This document shows, piece by piece, positions 11,086 to 23,829 of a stretch of DNA of 64,000 nt. Source of the stretch: Platycnemis pennipes (taxonomy: Eukaryota > Arthropoda > Insecta > Odonata > Platycnemididae); contig OW121855.1 in the NCBI GenBank assembly GCA_933228895.1, positions 38,826,698 through 38,890,697 on the forward strand, in the 5' to 3' direction. The notes beneath the pieces were generated by a model. That model was not told the DNA's origin. It worked only from the letters and a program-made list of their open reading frames with translations, and did not search any database. How positions within the stretch are numbered: the first letter of the stretch is position 1; every line of letters starts with the position of its first letter. A program made the position numbers and the translations under genes.

Positions 11086-12619
11086 GGACTTACTGGTTTC
11101 CTCTATGGTTACACCCAACTCAGAGGGTGTCCGTTGGTGAAGGAAAACGCCTTCCAAAGTGTGATCTACATTCATTCGTAGCAAACATGTAGCTCATTTG
11201 GTGAAGTTGGAAGTTGAAGCTTCGTGGAGCACTTCCGCATAATTTGAAGTAGGTATTTGAGGAGATTATTAGAGTTATACAAGTTTAAAAAGCATATCTA
11301 TCAACCTGACCACCGAGCCAGAGCTTCATCACGTGCATATGGGAATTCGAAGCGAAACTTCATTTCAGGAGAATGGCACGATCATCAATAGACGCAGGTA
11401 CAAGCTGAGTAAAAATGAGGTGAGAACACGATGCCACTGGTTAGAGTGTAATTTTTACCGAGGAATTCCCTCACTATTAAGTTCAAATATATAATGATAT
11501 CGAACATGTTACTCAATAATCATTTAACTGAAAATAATTTATTAATAAATTAAATTCAAGAATTTACGCCAAACCTATTATAATAATGCCAGTTCAAGTG
11601 AATGATTTTGAATAGGCAAAAAATAGTGCAAGGCATACAATGAAACTGATGCTGAGGTAAATGACATTCAGTGCTAAAATCGTAGAGAGCTCGGGGCAGC
11701 AAAACATTAAAATGTAAATATTTTTTTCTATTTGAAACCAACTGCACTCAACGGTGAATGAACTATCAGAAATAAGCATAAAACATATTAGCCCCCCCTC
11801 CAGAGCTATTCTGATACGATACTGAAAGCTGCTAAGTCATGCTGAAAATGTTATAGACCCTAAAAGATACCTCAAAAACCGTATTCACCATATATAATGA
11901 CAGTCATCATTTTTTGTTTTGCTAATGTTAGTTCTTTCAATTTAAGCTACAGTTTTTCGATACATATTTACTAAGACATGCAGAACTACAAGGCAATCTT
12001 GAAGCCATCTAACGCGCAAAAGCGGATTCTTTTCTGAGTGATAAAGATTTCACGACAGTCCTAGATCATGGAGGGACTTTTGAAAACGTTATCAAAGGTT
12101 TCTGAAGAATATTAAACAAAAACTGCTCGTATTATTTAACTTCATGAAAAATTATACAAGGGTGTGAATTATGCATAAATAATTTCTTTAAAAAGAGATT
12201 TTTAGCACATCAACTCTAACGTCAACTATTTCTGGCCATACTCTGTGGAACGAAATCATCGAGGGAGTGAACATACTAATATGTATTCCACAACTTTGAT
12301 AGCCACCAGACAGGTACTAACGCTAACGTATAATTATGAAGATGGTGTTAAAAACTGTAGAGAGTTTTTAGCGAGAGGGCATACTACACGCCTAGTCAAC
12401 TGAAATGATATACGAATGAGAATCATGCTTAAAATTCATTGATATCCTTGAGGAAAACATATTGAGGAACTTCTTGGAGTGATATCCTGATATTTCTTAA
12501 AAAGCGTCGTTTCCATCGCAAGTTTCCATGTCCTGAAAAGGACGAAATCTTATCCGGAACCGTGCGTGCAATCGCTACAGACGAACTCTGCACCTAGGAA
12601 GGAGCGGAAAATGAGGATA
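11086..12619. other. A+T-rich non-coding stretch
   Basis: Only short frames occur. No repeat, RNA gene or transposon end is recognised. Confidence 0.5.
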
Positions 12620-13290
12620 CGTATAATTTAAGACGAACCACCCCACCAAGCGACCGCCTTTCGAGAATAAAAGACTAGTAACGTCACAGAAGTGGAGGGT
12701 TGGCAGGAGGGTAGGTATCGCATTCGGCTCAAGCCACGCCTACGAATCATTTTCACGTCTGGGAAATATAACGACCTCGTTATTCCACCAGGGGACCCTC
12801 CTCTACTCCCTCTCACCTCTACCACCCTCGTTCCTCTCTCCAAGAAGAATACGCCCTCTTTCGCAGCCGCCACAATCTCTCCCTCTGCGCCGCTGACGGC
12901 AGTCGTATGATCGCACTGGGCGGTCGCCCCGGTTTACCAGGAGGATTTTAGGGGGGGGAGGAAGGGGGGGAAGGATCTGCGGAAAAGAGGGAACCTGGGG
13001 AAAATAGGGGTGGGAGAGCTGAAGGGGCTCGGGGAAAGTCCCCGAGGCTGATGACCCTTTCACAGCCATCGGAGTGGATATTACTGTCCAAACCTTGTGG
13101 AGCGGAGGGTGGGGAAGGACATCGACCGAGGGGGAGGGAGTTTGTCTGTGGGGGGGGGGATTTTTGAGGGTGGTGGTGGCTATTGGACGGCGAAAGGGGG
13201 TGAAGTGCAGGGGATGAGAGGTGATGCGGCGGTTTTCGGACGGAAAAGCAGAAGAGACTGGTAGGAATAGGCGAAAAAGCTAGAGAGATG
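12620..13290. other. GC-rich island with pyrimidine-to-purine strand switch
   Basis: From about 12780 to 12890 the plus strand is rich in C and T (CCTCTCAC, CTCTCC). After about 12940 it switches to G-rich purine sequence, including a run of ten G starting at 13150. CpG is frequent. GGGATTTTTGAGGG at 13157-13170 matches a motif in the islands near 3371 and 53373. Overlapping frames on both strands are Pro/Ser/Leu- or Gly/Arg-rich by-products of composition. Confidence 0.5.
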
Positions 13291-14654
13291 GACTCAGGGA
13301 GTGTTGGATTACGGACCAAGAGCTTCCGATAAACCTAGGATAAGGCTCCACATGGTGGGAATTCACTTTTTCGAGACAAGATATAGAGATGGCAAATAAT
13401 ACCGAGTAGCAGCCAAAGAGATTAAAATCCGTGCCGGAAGAAAAAAATGGAAGTAAAGTGAACTTTATTCTGCGAACGTAATGCAATGAATAATATTTTA
13501 GTTTAACGAAACAAAACTAAGCCTTCAATTATACGGATGTGCTATAGGACGCTTTCCATTTGTATTTGATATGCAGAAGAAATCATAGACCATAAATATA
13601 AGATCTTTCAATGTATATTTAACTCGAATACTCATTCATTTATGCATCGATTTAAGAGAGAGTAGTTTATAGGCCCAAAATTGCTTATTTTGCGTCGGAA
13701 ATATTATATTTAAATAGAGGTGTTACACCTACACTTAGATACCATCGTTTATTCACTCCAAGTTTCGTATTTTCAAATATATGTTGCTTATTGCGGGTGA
13801 CAGAAATCAGAAATCGCGAAAACCTACGTTATGCCCGTCTTTCAGCAACGTAGCTCAACTGGAATACGAGTGTAGGCAACATAAGTAAAATGTCTTTGGA
13901 TTCGACATAGACGTGAAGTAACCTCTATATTTTGAAATAGGAAAGCAAAGCTTTTATTACGAGGAAGGATGCCATAGTTAATTAAAGCGCGTTAAAAACG
14001 TTGTGACTCCCGCAACTTCAATCAACCAATAGACCGGTTTCGGCAATCAAGCCATAATTAGGATTGTGAGTGAGGCTAGCAAAAATATTAATGATTCGTT
14101 TTATGAAGTCTGGATAGAATTAATCGTTAGGTGATGGTAGCTTTAAAGTAATTTAAGTAATCATTGAGAGTGCGAGATTTAAAAAGCAAGAAATTAGAAC
14201 CTTAGCTTGAAAGAACCTGGACAAAATGGTCTTCTTGAGCATTCCACTCCATAATGAGGACAACGTAATGAGCTAAGAAACAACTTCTGGATAATTAGTG
14301 AAACTACAAAAGCAACTTTACTAGCTAACTAGCAAAAGCTACGTTTTGGAAAAGCTATAACTATACCACTCATTGATACCAGCCTTCATGATCAAAATGC
14401 TCAACGTAAGTTTGTTTGTAAAGTAATGCTCTAACTATCTATATCTAAGTACTAGTTTTAGCAAACTTTGGCGTGAGGTTTACACTTAGGCTGATCTATT
14501 CCTGTCTTCTAGGTCATTCTAATCCCAAGAAACGAGAAAATGAGGAGGTAAGGAAACGAAAATAACAAGGATTACGAAAAACACGGCCTAAAGCCTAGGC
14601 TAGGTGCGAAGCGATCCGGATGGCCTAAGGTGAGAAAATACAAAAAGAGAGGTC
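13291..14654. other. A+T-rich non-coding stretch
   Basis: No supported gene or repeat is present. Confidence 0.5.
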
Positions 14655-15780
14655 TAGTAAAATTCTGGAGTAGCATGCTAGGGGAGTAGGGAAGAAGAAC
14701 AAGAGAACAAGTAGAACAACAGAGAGATACAGGAAGGAGCAGCGCGAAGAGATGGCAGAAAGGAGAAAAATGATAGTAGAGAGTGGAAGTGGAGGGAAGC
14801 GGGGTGTGGGGCGAGCGGTAACATGCGTTGAAGAGGGCCTTTACAATGCCCGATAGAGTAATTTGTATTCAGGACCTCCCGGCCCCAACAAGATGAGCCC
14901 CTTACATTCATCAGGCCTCCGCAACGTGTGGGAGGGTAAAGGGAGAGAAAGGGAGGGAATGAGGGAGGACATGGCAGCGAGAGTTGGGACGGGACACAAA
15001 CGGGGAGAGAGAGGGAGAAACCGGTGATAGAAGGGTAAGAGATTAAGAGAGTGTGAGAGGTGTGTTTTTTTTTCTTTCTTTCTCCTCCATTCTACGTAAA
15101 TAAGAGCGTAACGAAAGATTTGTAATAGCAAATAAATAAGTGCTAGCAACAAGGAGCTGTGAGTTGATAAGGGCAGGAAGGTTGGCCGTCCTTCACGACT
15201 TCTCGGACCTACCGATTATATATAAACACAATCAGCATGAAAGAGACGGAATACAATTAAAACTTGGGGCCCTTAGACTAAGCCATGTCCCCATGTTTTT
15301 AGTCTCATTTTGTGAGATAAACCCGTTCTCTCGCTGCGCTTTGGCTATTATAATCATAGAGGGAGAAAGAAAAAGAGAGAAGGAAAGACAGAGAAGAAAG
15401 AGTATTTGGGCAAGCGAGACGAGACAAAGGGCACATGAAGTACCAACCATGAAAAAAAAAAGCGGGAGACAAATGATATGAGAACTGGGAGACAGGTTAT
15501 GGTGGAAGTATAATGGCGAACAGATCCGCAACCTGAATATGTGGGCTACATCGGAGTGGGAAAAATGGGATGCCAAGAGGGAGGCCTGTAGACAGAGAGA
15601 AAGGTGCTAGGGGTAAGGGATAAGGTGGTGTGGAGAAGGAACCCAGCAAGAAGGTTTGAACAAAAGCGACGGGATATTTCTTTCACGGCAAGAGTAGAAG
15701 GGGGAAAGGATCCATGAGGGGTTTTCAAGGTGGGAAAGAATGGTGATTATGTTACTTCCCTTGAGAATGAAGGTAGGGGC
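14655..15780. other. purine-skewed island pair
   Basis: Two blocks of GA-rich plus-strand sequence (about 14655-15060 and 15355-15780) flank a short T/C-rich stretch at 15065-15092 and a mixed segment. Frames of 100-114 codons on both strands here overlap each other and are composed of Ser/Leu/Pro or Arg/Glu/Lys strings, so they look like composition artefacts. No adjoining exon is recognised. Confidence 0.45.
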
Positions 15781-18335
15781 TCTGAAGAAAATGGGGTTTA
15801 TAAGAATTGGGCAACTCAGAAAGATTGTCAGAAGGTAGAATTGGCATATTTGCGCGCAAATCCGTGTATTTAATTGCCAAAGTTGATGGTTATTAGTACG
15901 GTGTGGTGTGTAATATTGTTTCGTAAGGACTTACAGTGGGGCATTGAGGAAAGGATCTAAGAACGGAAGAATAGAATGGTGGAAATGAGAACCCATTTTA
16001 ATTAAAAGGCAGAGAGAGAAGAAAAGAAAGGTACGCTGGGGATTCTGGTTAAAGGAGAGAAAAGAAGAGCGGTTATATCAACTTACATTAATTTCGATGC
16101 AATTTCTTCGAACCATCTCGCAAATTATCAAGTAATGGAAAACAAATAAATAAATACGACCGGTTCAGCAGCGTTCGAGCAGGAAAAGAATGTTTTTATA
16201 TTGATGTGCGTATAAATATACATGAGAGATGATACACTCTCAATTTATTACACTATAAATATTCCTTTAGCTCCGTTATAAAAAAAAACTAACTTTAGGT
16301 AGTCAAATGACAAACTTTCCAGAACACTAGCGTTAAAATGAGGGTTTGATACAAAAAACGCTATTTTGCAACAGGGATTGGACTCATGCAAATAATAAGT
16401 ATAGGACTGTATATAATATGCGTTAAATAATTAATTAAAAGGGCACCAGAAGAATCAGGTAATACTAAAGGATATTTTTGCTACTTTGAACTATTTTTAT
16501 TTAGAGATTCTCGAAGAACCCTACAAAGTGTATATCAGCAAGGGTAGCAGTAAGTTCATAAACAGTGTTATAAACAGTATAACAGTATATAGGTATTTAT
16601 TAGCAATATGAACTAGAAAGACGAAGAAACCTTAGAAGATACAGTCTACAAATCAAGATTTCTAACGAATTCAGGCAAAATATATCAGATAAATGGAAAA
16701 AATTTAAATGAAAATAATTTAGAATAGTAAGTGCTTTCATATATGCCTGGGTGTTAAAAGATACATGTATATAAGATCATCTTAATTAGAGAGGCTCAAA
16801 AATGACTAAGCAGTGAAATCGCGATTCATTGCAAGTCGCATATCAATCGTTTGCTCTAAGAGCTGGACACTGAATGGAAGAGAGGACTGAAGGAGGAAAT
16901 AGATTACTTCCCTTCCCTTATACTCGTTTCTCCTTTCGGGTTGAAGATAACGACACTGTAGATAATTTCCTACTCGTTACCCGTCCAATGCCTCTCCTAT
17001 AAGTATTTTTTATTTCTTTATAATTAATTTTAGCTTTAAATGATCCCTAGTATATCAAAATAGAGTCATGCCGATCTTCCTCAAAGTTATGCCTGAAAAT
17101 ATCCACCGGCGTTTCATACTGAATACGATCACTGAGCACTTTTTGTAAGACAAAAACTTGAATTTTTTTCTCCTAGACCGTCGCCAAGAGGCTAATTAAA
17201 ATAACTCGAGATCACCGTATACGAAGAAATCGTGGAACAATAAGTAACAAAGTAATGTTCCATGATCCTCGATAGTGCCAATTGGACCCGAAAACCTAGT
17301 AAAGGACGTTCATAGCCTCCTTGAGCCAAGAGACCCAAAAATAGAAAACAGCAATAAGTGTGAGATGGAATATATACATAATTTGCAGCATAAAGTACCT
17401 AACTAAGTAAGTGAAATGGAAATGATTATCTAGCTTCGGATTCTGATAAAATGGAATGTAGCATACAGTAGTAGAAAAATTAGAGCCACCGCATTCACCT
17501 TCCATCGTATTTCAAAAGTATTATCACCAGCCCTTGCGCGTTTTAACTACGGAAGACACACGTTAAATTACACACATAAAAAAATAAATCGATGTTAAGG
17601 ACCTTTACCTTTGGTATCCCAAACAATAAAATATTGTTCAAATTCCCACATTTAAAGATGAATATTCAAATTCCTAAATTTAAAGATGAATGTTGTGTGA
17701 GAAGGGAGGAGACAAGAAAGTGATTTAAATGTTATGAGGAGGGAGGGGAGAAAAGTCACATAAGTCGGACAGGAGGTATTAATGACGAGATCCATTGGTT
17801 GCGTAAAGAGTTATCAACTCTGATCATATGCAAAGATGCTCAGCTATGAGATCTTGTAGCTAATTTTATAACTAGAATTAGATGCTTGTTGTTAAATGGA
17901 TAGGGGATTTTCAAAACACAGCGAATACTAGTACCTATATATGTTCCGCATAAAAATCTGTCGCATACGAACTACATAATTGCCAGAAACCTTAATAACA
18001 CCATAGTTTAGCTTTGCTGCTATCAAAAAATTATAGGGAGGAAATAATGTGGTTAAACTTATGATGAACCTAGGGCCAATGTCATACAATGGTAATGAGC
18101 CTTATGACGGAAAATTGATTTAACAACTTGGTGATTGCAGGAGTAAGAGCATACTAATGAAATGTAGATGGCGGAAGGTAATTTCACCGCTTCCTTCAGA
18201 ATAAAAAGGGTCATTTCCTAGCCACGATGACCCACCGTATGGAAAAACTAGTGAGAGGAATTTGGTCAAAAAGGCGAAGTCAAATGCCTTGGCGACGGTA
18301 GCTGGATATGAGGGCGATATAATGAAAAAAAGAAA
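15781..18335. other. A+T-rich non-coding stretch
   Basis: It contains the perfect 14-bp palindrome ATTTGCGCGCAAAT at 15848-15861. Otherwise only short frames and A+T-rich sequence are seen. Confidence 0.5.
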
Positions 18336-18790
18336 GAAGCAGTCAGTACGGGAGAATCAGGAGGTTGTGCGGGGAATAGGTGGCCCGAAGGCGTGTTTTT
18401 GAAGCGAATGGAATGGAGAGCAAGAGAAAGAGAGGGAGTGGAAAAAAGAAAGAAAGAGAAAAATGGAACAAAAGAGGTCGTCGAGGACAGAGTTCCGTGT
18501 TCCTCGCCGTTTCCTCACTTCCGAGTGGTTTCTCTAATTCCACGCCCGCTTTCAGGGAGATCTCTCTCGGAAACGGCAGCCGTATACGCTGAATGTCGTG
18601 CGATTCCTATCCCGAAGCCACGGAACTGCCGTCCAACCACCGCCCTACCCTCTCGACCTGCACCGTGCGTTTGCATGCCCCAGGCGAGTATTCCGGGCGA
18701 GTTTGAGTCAAGTGTCGCGAAGAGGATGGAGTTTGGAGGAGGGGTGAGAAAGGGCAAGATGTGTTATTCGTAGCTCCCGGTACATAATTC
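18336..18790. other. GC-rich island with purine-to-pyrimidine switch
   Basis: GA-rich plus-strand sequence (18400-18490) gives way to C-rich, CpG-containing sequence (18490-18690) and then a second short G-rich piece. Frames of 66-126 codons on both strands overlap and have no family signature. Confidence 0.45.
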
Positions 18791-18946
18791 CTCGGAGGGA
18801 AAAGGAGAACAGGTCCATAAGAATTGCAGAGAAGGATATATCGGCAGAAAATATTGTTTCACTTCATTGAAAAATGAACGAAAATACACAAAAAAAACCA
18901 ATTTGGTAATTTCAACCAGCCGTGAGCACCGTATTGCTAGCATAAA

Positions 18947-19262
18947 GGCTGCAGGAATTGGTGAGTAAAATGAAGAAAATACTTTAGATCAGCCAATATT
19001 AAAAAGAAATGAAAAACAATAAAATAGAAAATAAATTATAGCACGTTACCGTTCATTTGAAACGCTTTATACGGCAGTTGTTCCTCTACAGAAGTCATAC
19101 GTTAGGCTGCAGGAATTGGTGAATAAAATGAAGAAAATACTTTCGATCAGCCAATATTAAAAAGAAATGAAAAACAATAAAATAGAAAATAAATTATAGC
19201 ACGTTAACGTTCATTTGAAACGCTTTATACGGCAGTTGTTCCTCTACAGAAGTCATACGTTA
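18947..19262. repeat. tandem duplication, two copies of 158 bp
   Basis: Copy one is 18947-19104 and copy two 19105-19262, abutting exactly. Both begin GGCTGCAGGAATTGGTGA and end AGAAGTCATACGTTA. I count three substitutions and no length change between them, so the event is fairly recent. No reading frame is contained. Confidence 0.92.
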
Positions 19263-19982
19263 AATTAAGAGTACTGACAATCCGCACATAGTGATTTCCT
19301 TAATGTGATCAATAATTAATGAGCACATGTAGACTATACCCACATACCAGTTCCTTCATTTCAAAATTTAATATAAGTTTGACATGGTACCATTTTTACA
19401 TTCAACTGATTGCACAACTGTTTACGTGCTTAGAAAAAAAAATCTTTGATGTTTAATGATATTCAGCCTCATCAATTTTTCTGACTCTTCTTACAAGGAA
19501 ATATTTCGCTATGCAGTTGCAAAGCCTCATTTGCATGAGTTTTGAGTCAGCCTAATTTTCCGTGCCATACTTATTAACCACTACTAATACGAACGTATAG
19601 GCCATCTATTCACCAAGGTATAGCAAATAGGTCCATGCACTTTTTCCAAATTAGAGCCTTTCAGAGAAACCATTTGCATTTGTTTTTTAATTTGCTTAAA
19701 TTAACGTAAAATCATTTCTATTTAAATGATTATCATTTCTACAACACAGCCTACCCCAGAACAATAAAACACTATTATCTGGATTTCTGAGAAAAAAATT
19801 TTAAAGGGAACGTAGAGGAAGACATGCACTTCAACTGATAGATCTATCTATGCAGTTATTGCATTCAGTTCCTGAGCAGATAGAGGTAAAAATCTTTTGC
19901 TGATAATGAGACTTTAGCATAGTTTTTTTATAACTCCGTTGCCATTAACTTACAATATGGCTGCATCAGTCATTTCCCCCGA
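19263..19982. other. A+T-rich non-coding stretch
   Basis: Nothing is recognised here until the Penelope-like coding end at 19983. Confidence 0.5.
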
Positions 19983-20132
19983 CTCATCCGCGAGGCAATC
20001 GAAATTGAGAAACAGCCGGAGAATTTTAACCGGGACGATGACATTCGACTGAGTGGCACATGGAAGCGATTGCTTCGGAAGGAGAGATGCGGGGTCAACA
20101 ACTTGAGGCAGCCGACCATGACGACCTTCTAA
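19983..20132 (+). pseudogene. Penelope-like polyprotein, C-terminal remnant
   Basis: The open frame reads LIREAIEIEKQPENFNRDD, then IRLSGTWKRLL, and stops at 20130-20132. A segment of the form REAIEI, a short Lys/His/Pro/Asn stretch, FNRDDG and LSxxW is the characteristic end of GIY-YIG-containing Penelope-like proteins. The sequence upstream of 19983 is A+T-rich and not homologous, so the frame has no start of its own. About 18 residues after LSGTWKRLL look unrelated to the usual ending. Alternative: a chance similarity, which I consider unlikely over about 28 residues. Confidence 0.6.
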
Positions 20133-20425
20133 AGATACACCCTAAACATCTATAGCAGCCAAAGGAGGGGGAGGGGGGAAATGGTCAACTGTAACTCTCC
20201 CCAAGTGATTGACGTCACCGCACATACACGGTTTTGTACGGAGGAGGGGGGACCCCATCCTCAATAAATGCCAGGAAGAAGATTTATAATTTTATTCACC
20301 CTGAAGATGCGACCTGGAAAGGACGCGAAAGCTTGGTCGACAAGGCGCCACACGCAGCTGCTCCCGAAAATTACTGATGCATATCATCCTCGCTGCGAAA
20401 ACCTACGCCCTTTCATTACAATATG
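19983..20425 (+). mobile_element. Penelope-like element, 3' end
   Basis: A short frame ending at 20132 matches the C-terminal signature of Penelope-like polyproteins (next entry). The following 3' region contains the ordered blocks often seen in the terminal repeats of these elements: CCTGAAGATGCG (20300-20311), GACGCGAAAGCTTGG (20322-20336), CTGCTCCCGAAAATT and CGCTGCGAAAACCTACG near 20360-20410. The reverse transcriptase and most of the GIY-YIG nuclease are absent. I identify it from family wording, not from a search, and the right edge is approximate. Confidence 0.6.
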
Positions 20426-23400
20426 GATGCTCATACAATTCAAGGCCTAGATATAAAATCAGAATATATTTTAGTATGATATTTTGTAAACAGAATGATT
20501 TTGGACGATATTTTTTCAATCGTTAAAATATAACGAGCTTTACATGATATTTTAAAATTATCTGATTATTATCTGCATTACACTAAACGGATAACTACGA
20601 TAAAGCACGTCCTTAAGAGCATCTAGCACTGAAAATGAATTGGGAAACTAATAATTTTAGTTTTGAATCAGAGAAATAATAAAAGTAAATAAAAAAATAG
20701 TCAAAGCCCATTCTCTTTTATGCCAATATACTATATTTATTACTTACATCAATTACGTTATTTGAAGCCAGCATTTTCATTCAAGAAAATACTCGCATTT
20801 GTCTATCATACTCCCGGGGATTAGTGAAGCAAAATTAGCATAGTCAATGGACTAAGCAAATTAAATATACATATTTATACGTATTCCTTACATGTTAAAG
20901 GGTGCCCAATGATAAAAATAATGATGAAGACGATACAAAAGGGGAAACATATATATACATTTTTTTAGTCGCTAAAAAGAGTGGAGCAGCTTTATTAGCT
21001 TATTAGGAGGAAAATATTTTCGCCGATTTCAATCCTTCAACACATTCTATGAAGTTTCTTAAAGTTCATGCGTAGTGTATATATCCTGACAGCTGAAGAA
21101 TATAAAATTTGATATTTCTGTGGAGTTTTCTTCATTAAGGAGCATTCGAACGGATGGATTTATACCGTTTGAATCCATAATAAAATATCTCACGGATGAA
21201 GAAGCCTCAGAAATGTATTCCATCGATGTCATGAGCTTCGTCAAGCAATTTACTATCATTATATATTTACCATTAGAACCTACATCTACCTCATGTAAAT
21301 GTATTCATTCACAAATTCATCCAAGCACACTCAACAGTTTCCCCGTATAAGTCAGAATCATTATCTACAATATCATTTATAATTAAATTGTATTATTTTT
21401 CGTATGGAAAGAGTTACTTACCATATTTTTCCAAATGCAAAGGATCCTTAATTTCTCCACTGCCGATGCTGGGTTTCGGTGCGAATGGCTAAATTCCTAG
21501 TGATGTATTGATTGCACTGACTCAAGCTCTGGTTTAGGTTGAGTCCACATATTTCATATTTTCTTTCAGTTTTTGCGTGAAATTTTCGATGTCTCTGACG
21601 TTCGGTGATAGTTCCGATGTTGACGTTAACTTGACGCAGAACTTTGGGACCTGCGAGTCACAAAAGAGAAAATTATAAGTAAATAAAGTAAGAGTAAATG
21701 AAACAAATCAAATTAGAATACAGGATGAATAAATGTCAAATAAAAAAACGTTTACGATTCTCAAGATGGAAATAAACCGACTCAAGAAGGTAGAATGTAT
21801 AAATGGAGAAAGAATGATTCAAATGAGTATACATGAGTGTATTGTGAGACACAACATGAATGTATTTAGCCATATTTAGTGAGGGAATTGATGAAAGACA
21901 AAGATGATGAGTAAAAGCATACCCATGTGTAAATCTTATACAGTTTACATTTTTACATTTAAGCTCGTATTTTATGTATTTTCGATGAAAAAGAATGAGA
22001 GTGCATATAATTAATTCTTATGACGGCTGGGTTTAGAAAGGAACGAGGGAGAGGCAACGGGTGATAAATGTAAATAATCAACGGTATCTTATTTCTATCA
22101 ATAGAGCATCGTGAAGGGAAAACAGGAGAAGGTAATTGTTTTTAAGCTTTTCAAAATATATTGATAATGGATAGCAACTGAATATTATTTTACATATATT
22201 TGCGAGGGTAGAAATCCAAATGCTTTTAAGAAATTTAAAATAAGTTAAAAGTTCGTTGACTATGCAATTAATGCATCTCTAACTGTATTGAAATTTTAAT
22301 TACAAATTTAATGGACATTTATCACCCTACATCGTGAACCGTGGGTAATCAACGACTAGATATGTATTCGCGCAGCGCCGAATCACGCCGGATAAAGTCC
22401 AATCCTTCGTTTCTCGCGAAGCAATGTGAATGCGTTTCGGTGGGGCACATTTTTCAAGAGAGCATTGCAATACACATCAAAGAGTGGTGTAAACAGAATC
22501 TAAGTACGACGTTCAATCTCGTTCTCACAATACTAACAAAGCTACCTTTTCATATCATTAGGTTTTATTGCCACTAACAACAGCAACCCGCATAAGGAAA
22601 ACGTTCACCGTCACTAAAAATTGAAAACCAGAGCGGTAAATTGCCATGAATAAATGGTCTACTCTACCAAAAGTCAAACTAACGTCCTGTATCTTACCGG
22701 ATCAATGCACAGACCTATACGCTTCCTTCAGTTACTGCTCCGAAACGCAATGCCTCGGATCTACGAAAATATTATAGGAATAGCCTCAGAATCTTGCACT
22801 GATGACAATTTTTCTACAATTTTATTGACTGTATAATTTACCCTTGTGGACTCTTTTTACCCGTTTTACTTTTTCACGAATTACTATACTCTGCATTGTA
22901 AAATAGTTCCAACAGATTCTTTCAATGTTCACTTTGAATTATGCAATCAGTGAAGACCATTGAGCATTGCCATTACAAACATAAAGTAAACGGTTTGATC
23001 CTCGGTGCAGTATAACTTTTTCCGCAGTCTACTTACAGTCTCCTCAGAGCAGTACCAAACATCTTTCACGCCAAGTGGTAAGCACTGAAGATATAATTTT
23101 GATTAGATTTATCGACCTTCACGGTATTCCTCCAAATTTCACTTATTTGCATCACAAAATAACCTGAAAATCTCAAAATTTTCAATTAGTCATTTAAATA
23201 ATGACGCATTTCATTCGTACCAGAATCAGGGTCGAGTTCCGCCGGAACCAAGGGGTTACATAATTGAGTACACCTAAGTATTGAGACGTTTTAAAATGGG
23301 AATAGTAACACTTAGAACAGAAATAGCAGGTTCAATGGAGTGGATTATCACCATTAATTAGCGCTGCGACCGAAGAGACGCATGTATATCGGTTAAAAAT

Positions 23401-23829
23401 GTTTGTGAAATGAAAACGCTCTTCATAAGAAACATGTTGATATAATACAGCCAAGTCATTTTGCTATTCCTTCGCCTATTTCGCAGATTACTTCTCATAT
23501 GATCACAGAATATTTTAGCCCTTCCTGGCAGCTATTCACTATTACGGATATTCCGGTTGATTGATTGAGATAAGAGATTGATTGAGCATGGATTTACACC
23601 TATTTTAAAGACACAAATGAGGTAGATTTTAGAGAATGCAAAAGAACTAATTCTAATTCTCAAGGAGCATAGTTGAGCATATGCTTGATTCGAAATAATT
23701 AAGAGTAAAGAGTATTTCAAGGAAAAGATAGTAAGCCAGATGGTGCCGCTAAGCGAAAAGTAGACACCGTTAGAGTGGAGCAAAAAATCGCTTAAACCAT
23801 TGAAACTGCACAACACCAATTCGCAGAAG
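20426..23829. other. A+T-rich non-coding stretch
   Basis: More than 3 kb without a supported gene. Overlapping short frames on both strands at 21059-21350 and plus-strand frames of 60-78 codons at 22341-22836 have no signature I recognise and no convincing splice context. Confidence 0.45.

Noticed and set aside
23225..23260. B-box-like GGGTCGAGTTCC as a SINE head
   Set aside because: A convincing A box and flanking tRNA-like pairing are absent.
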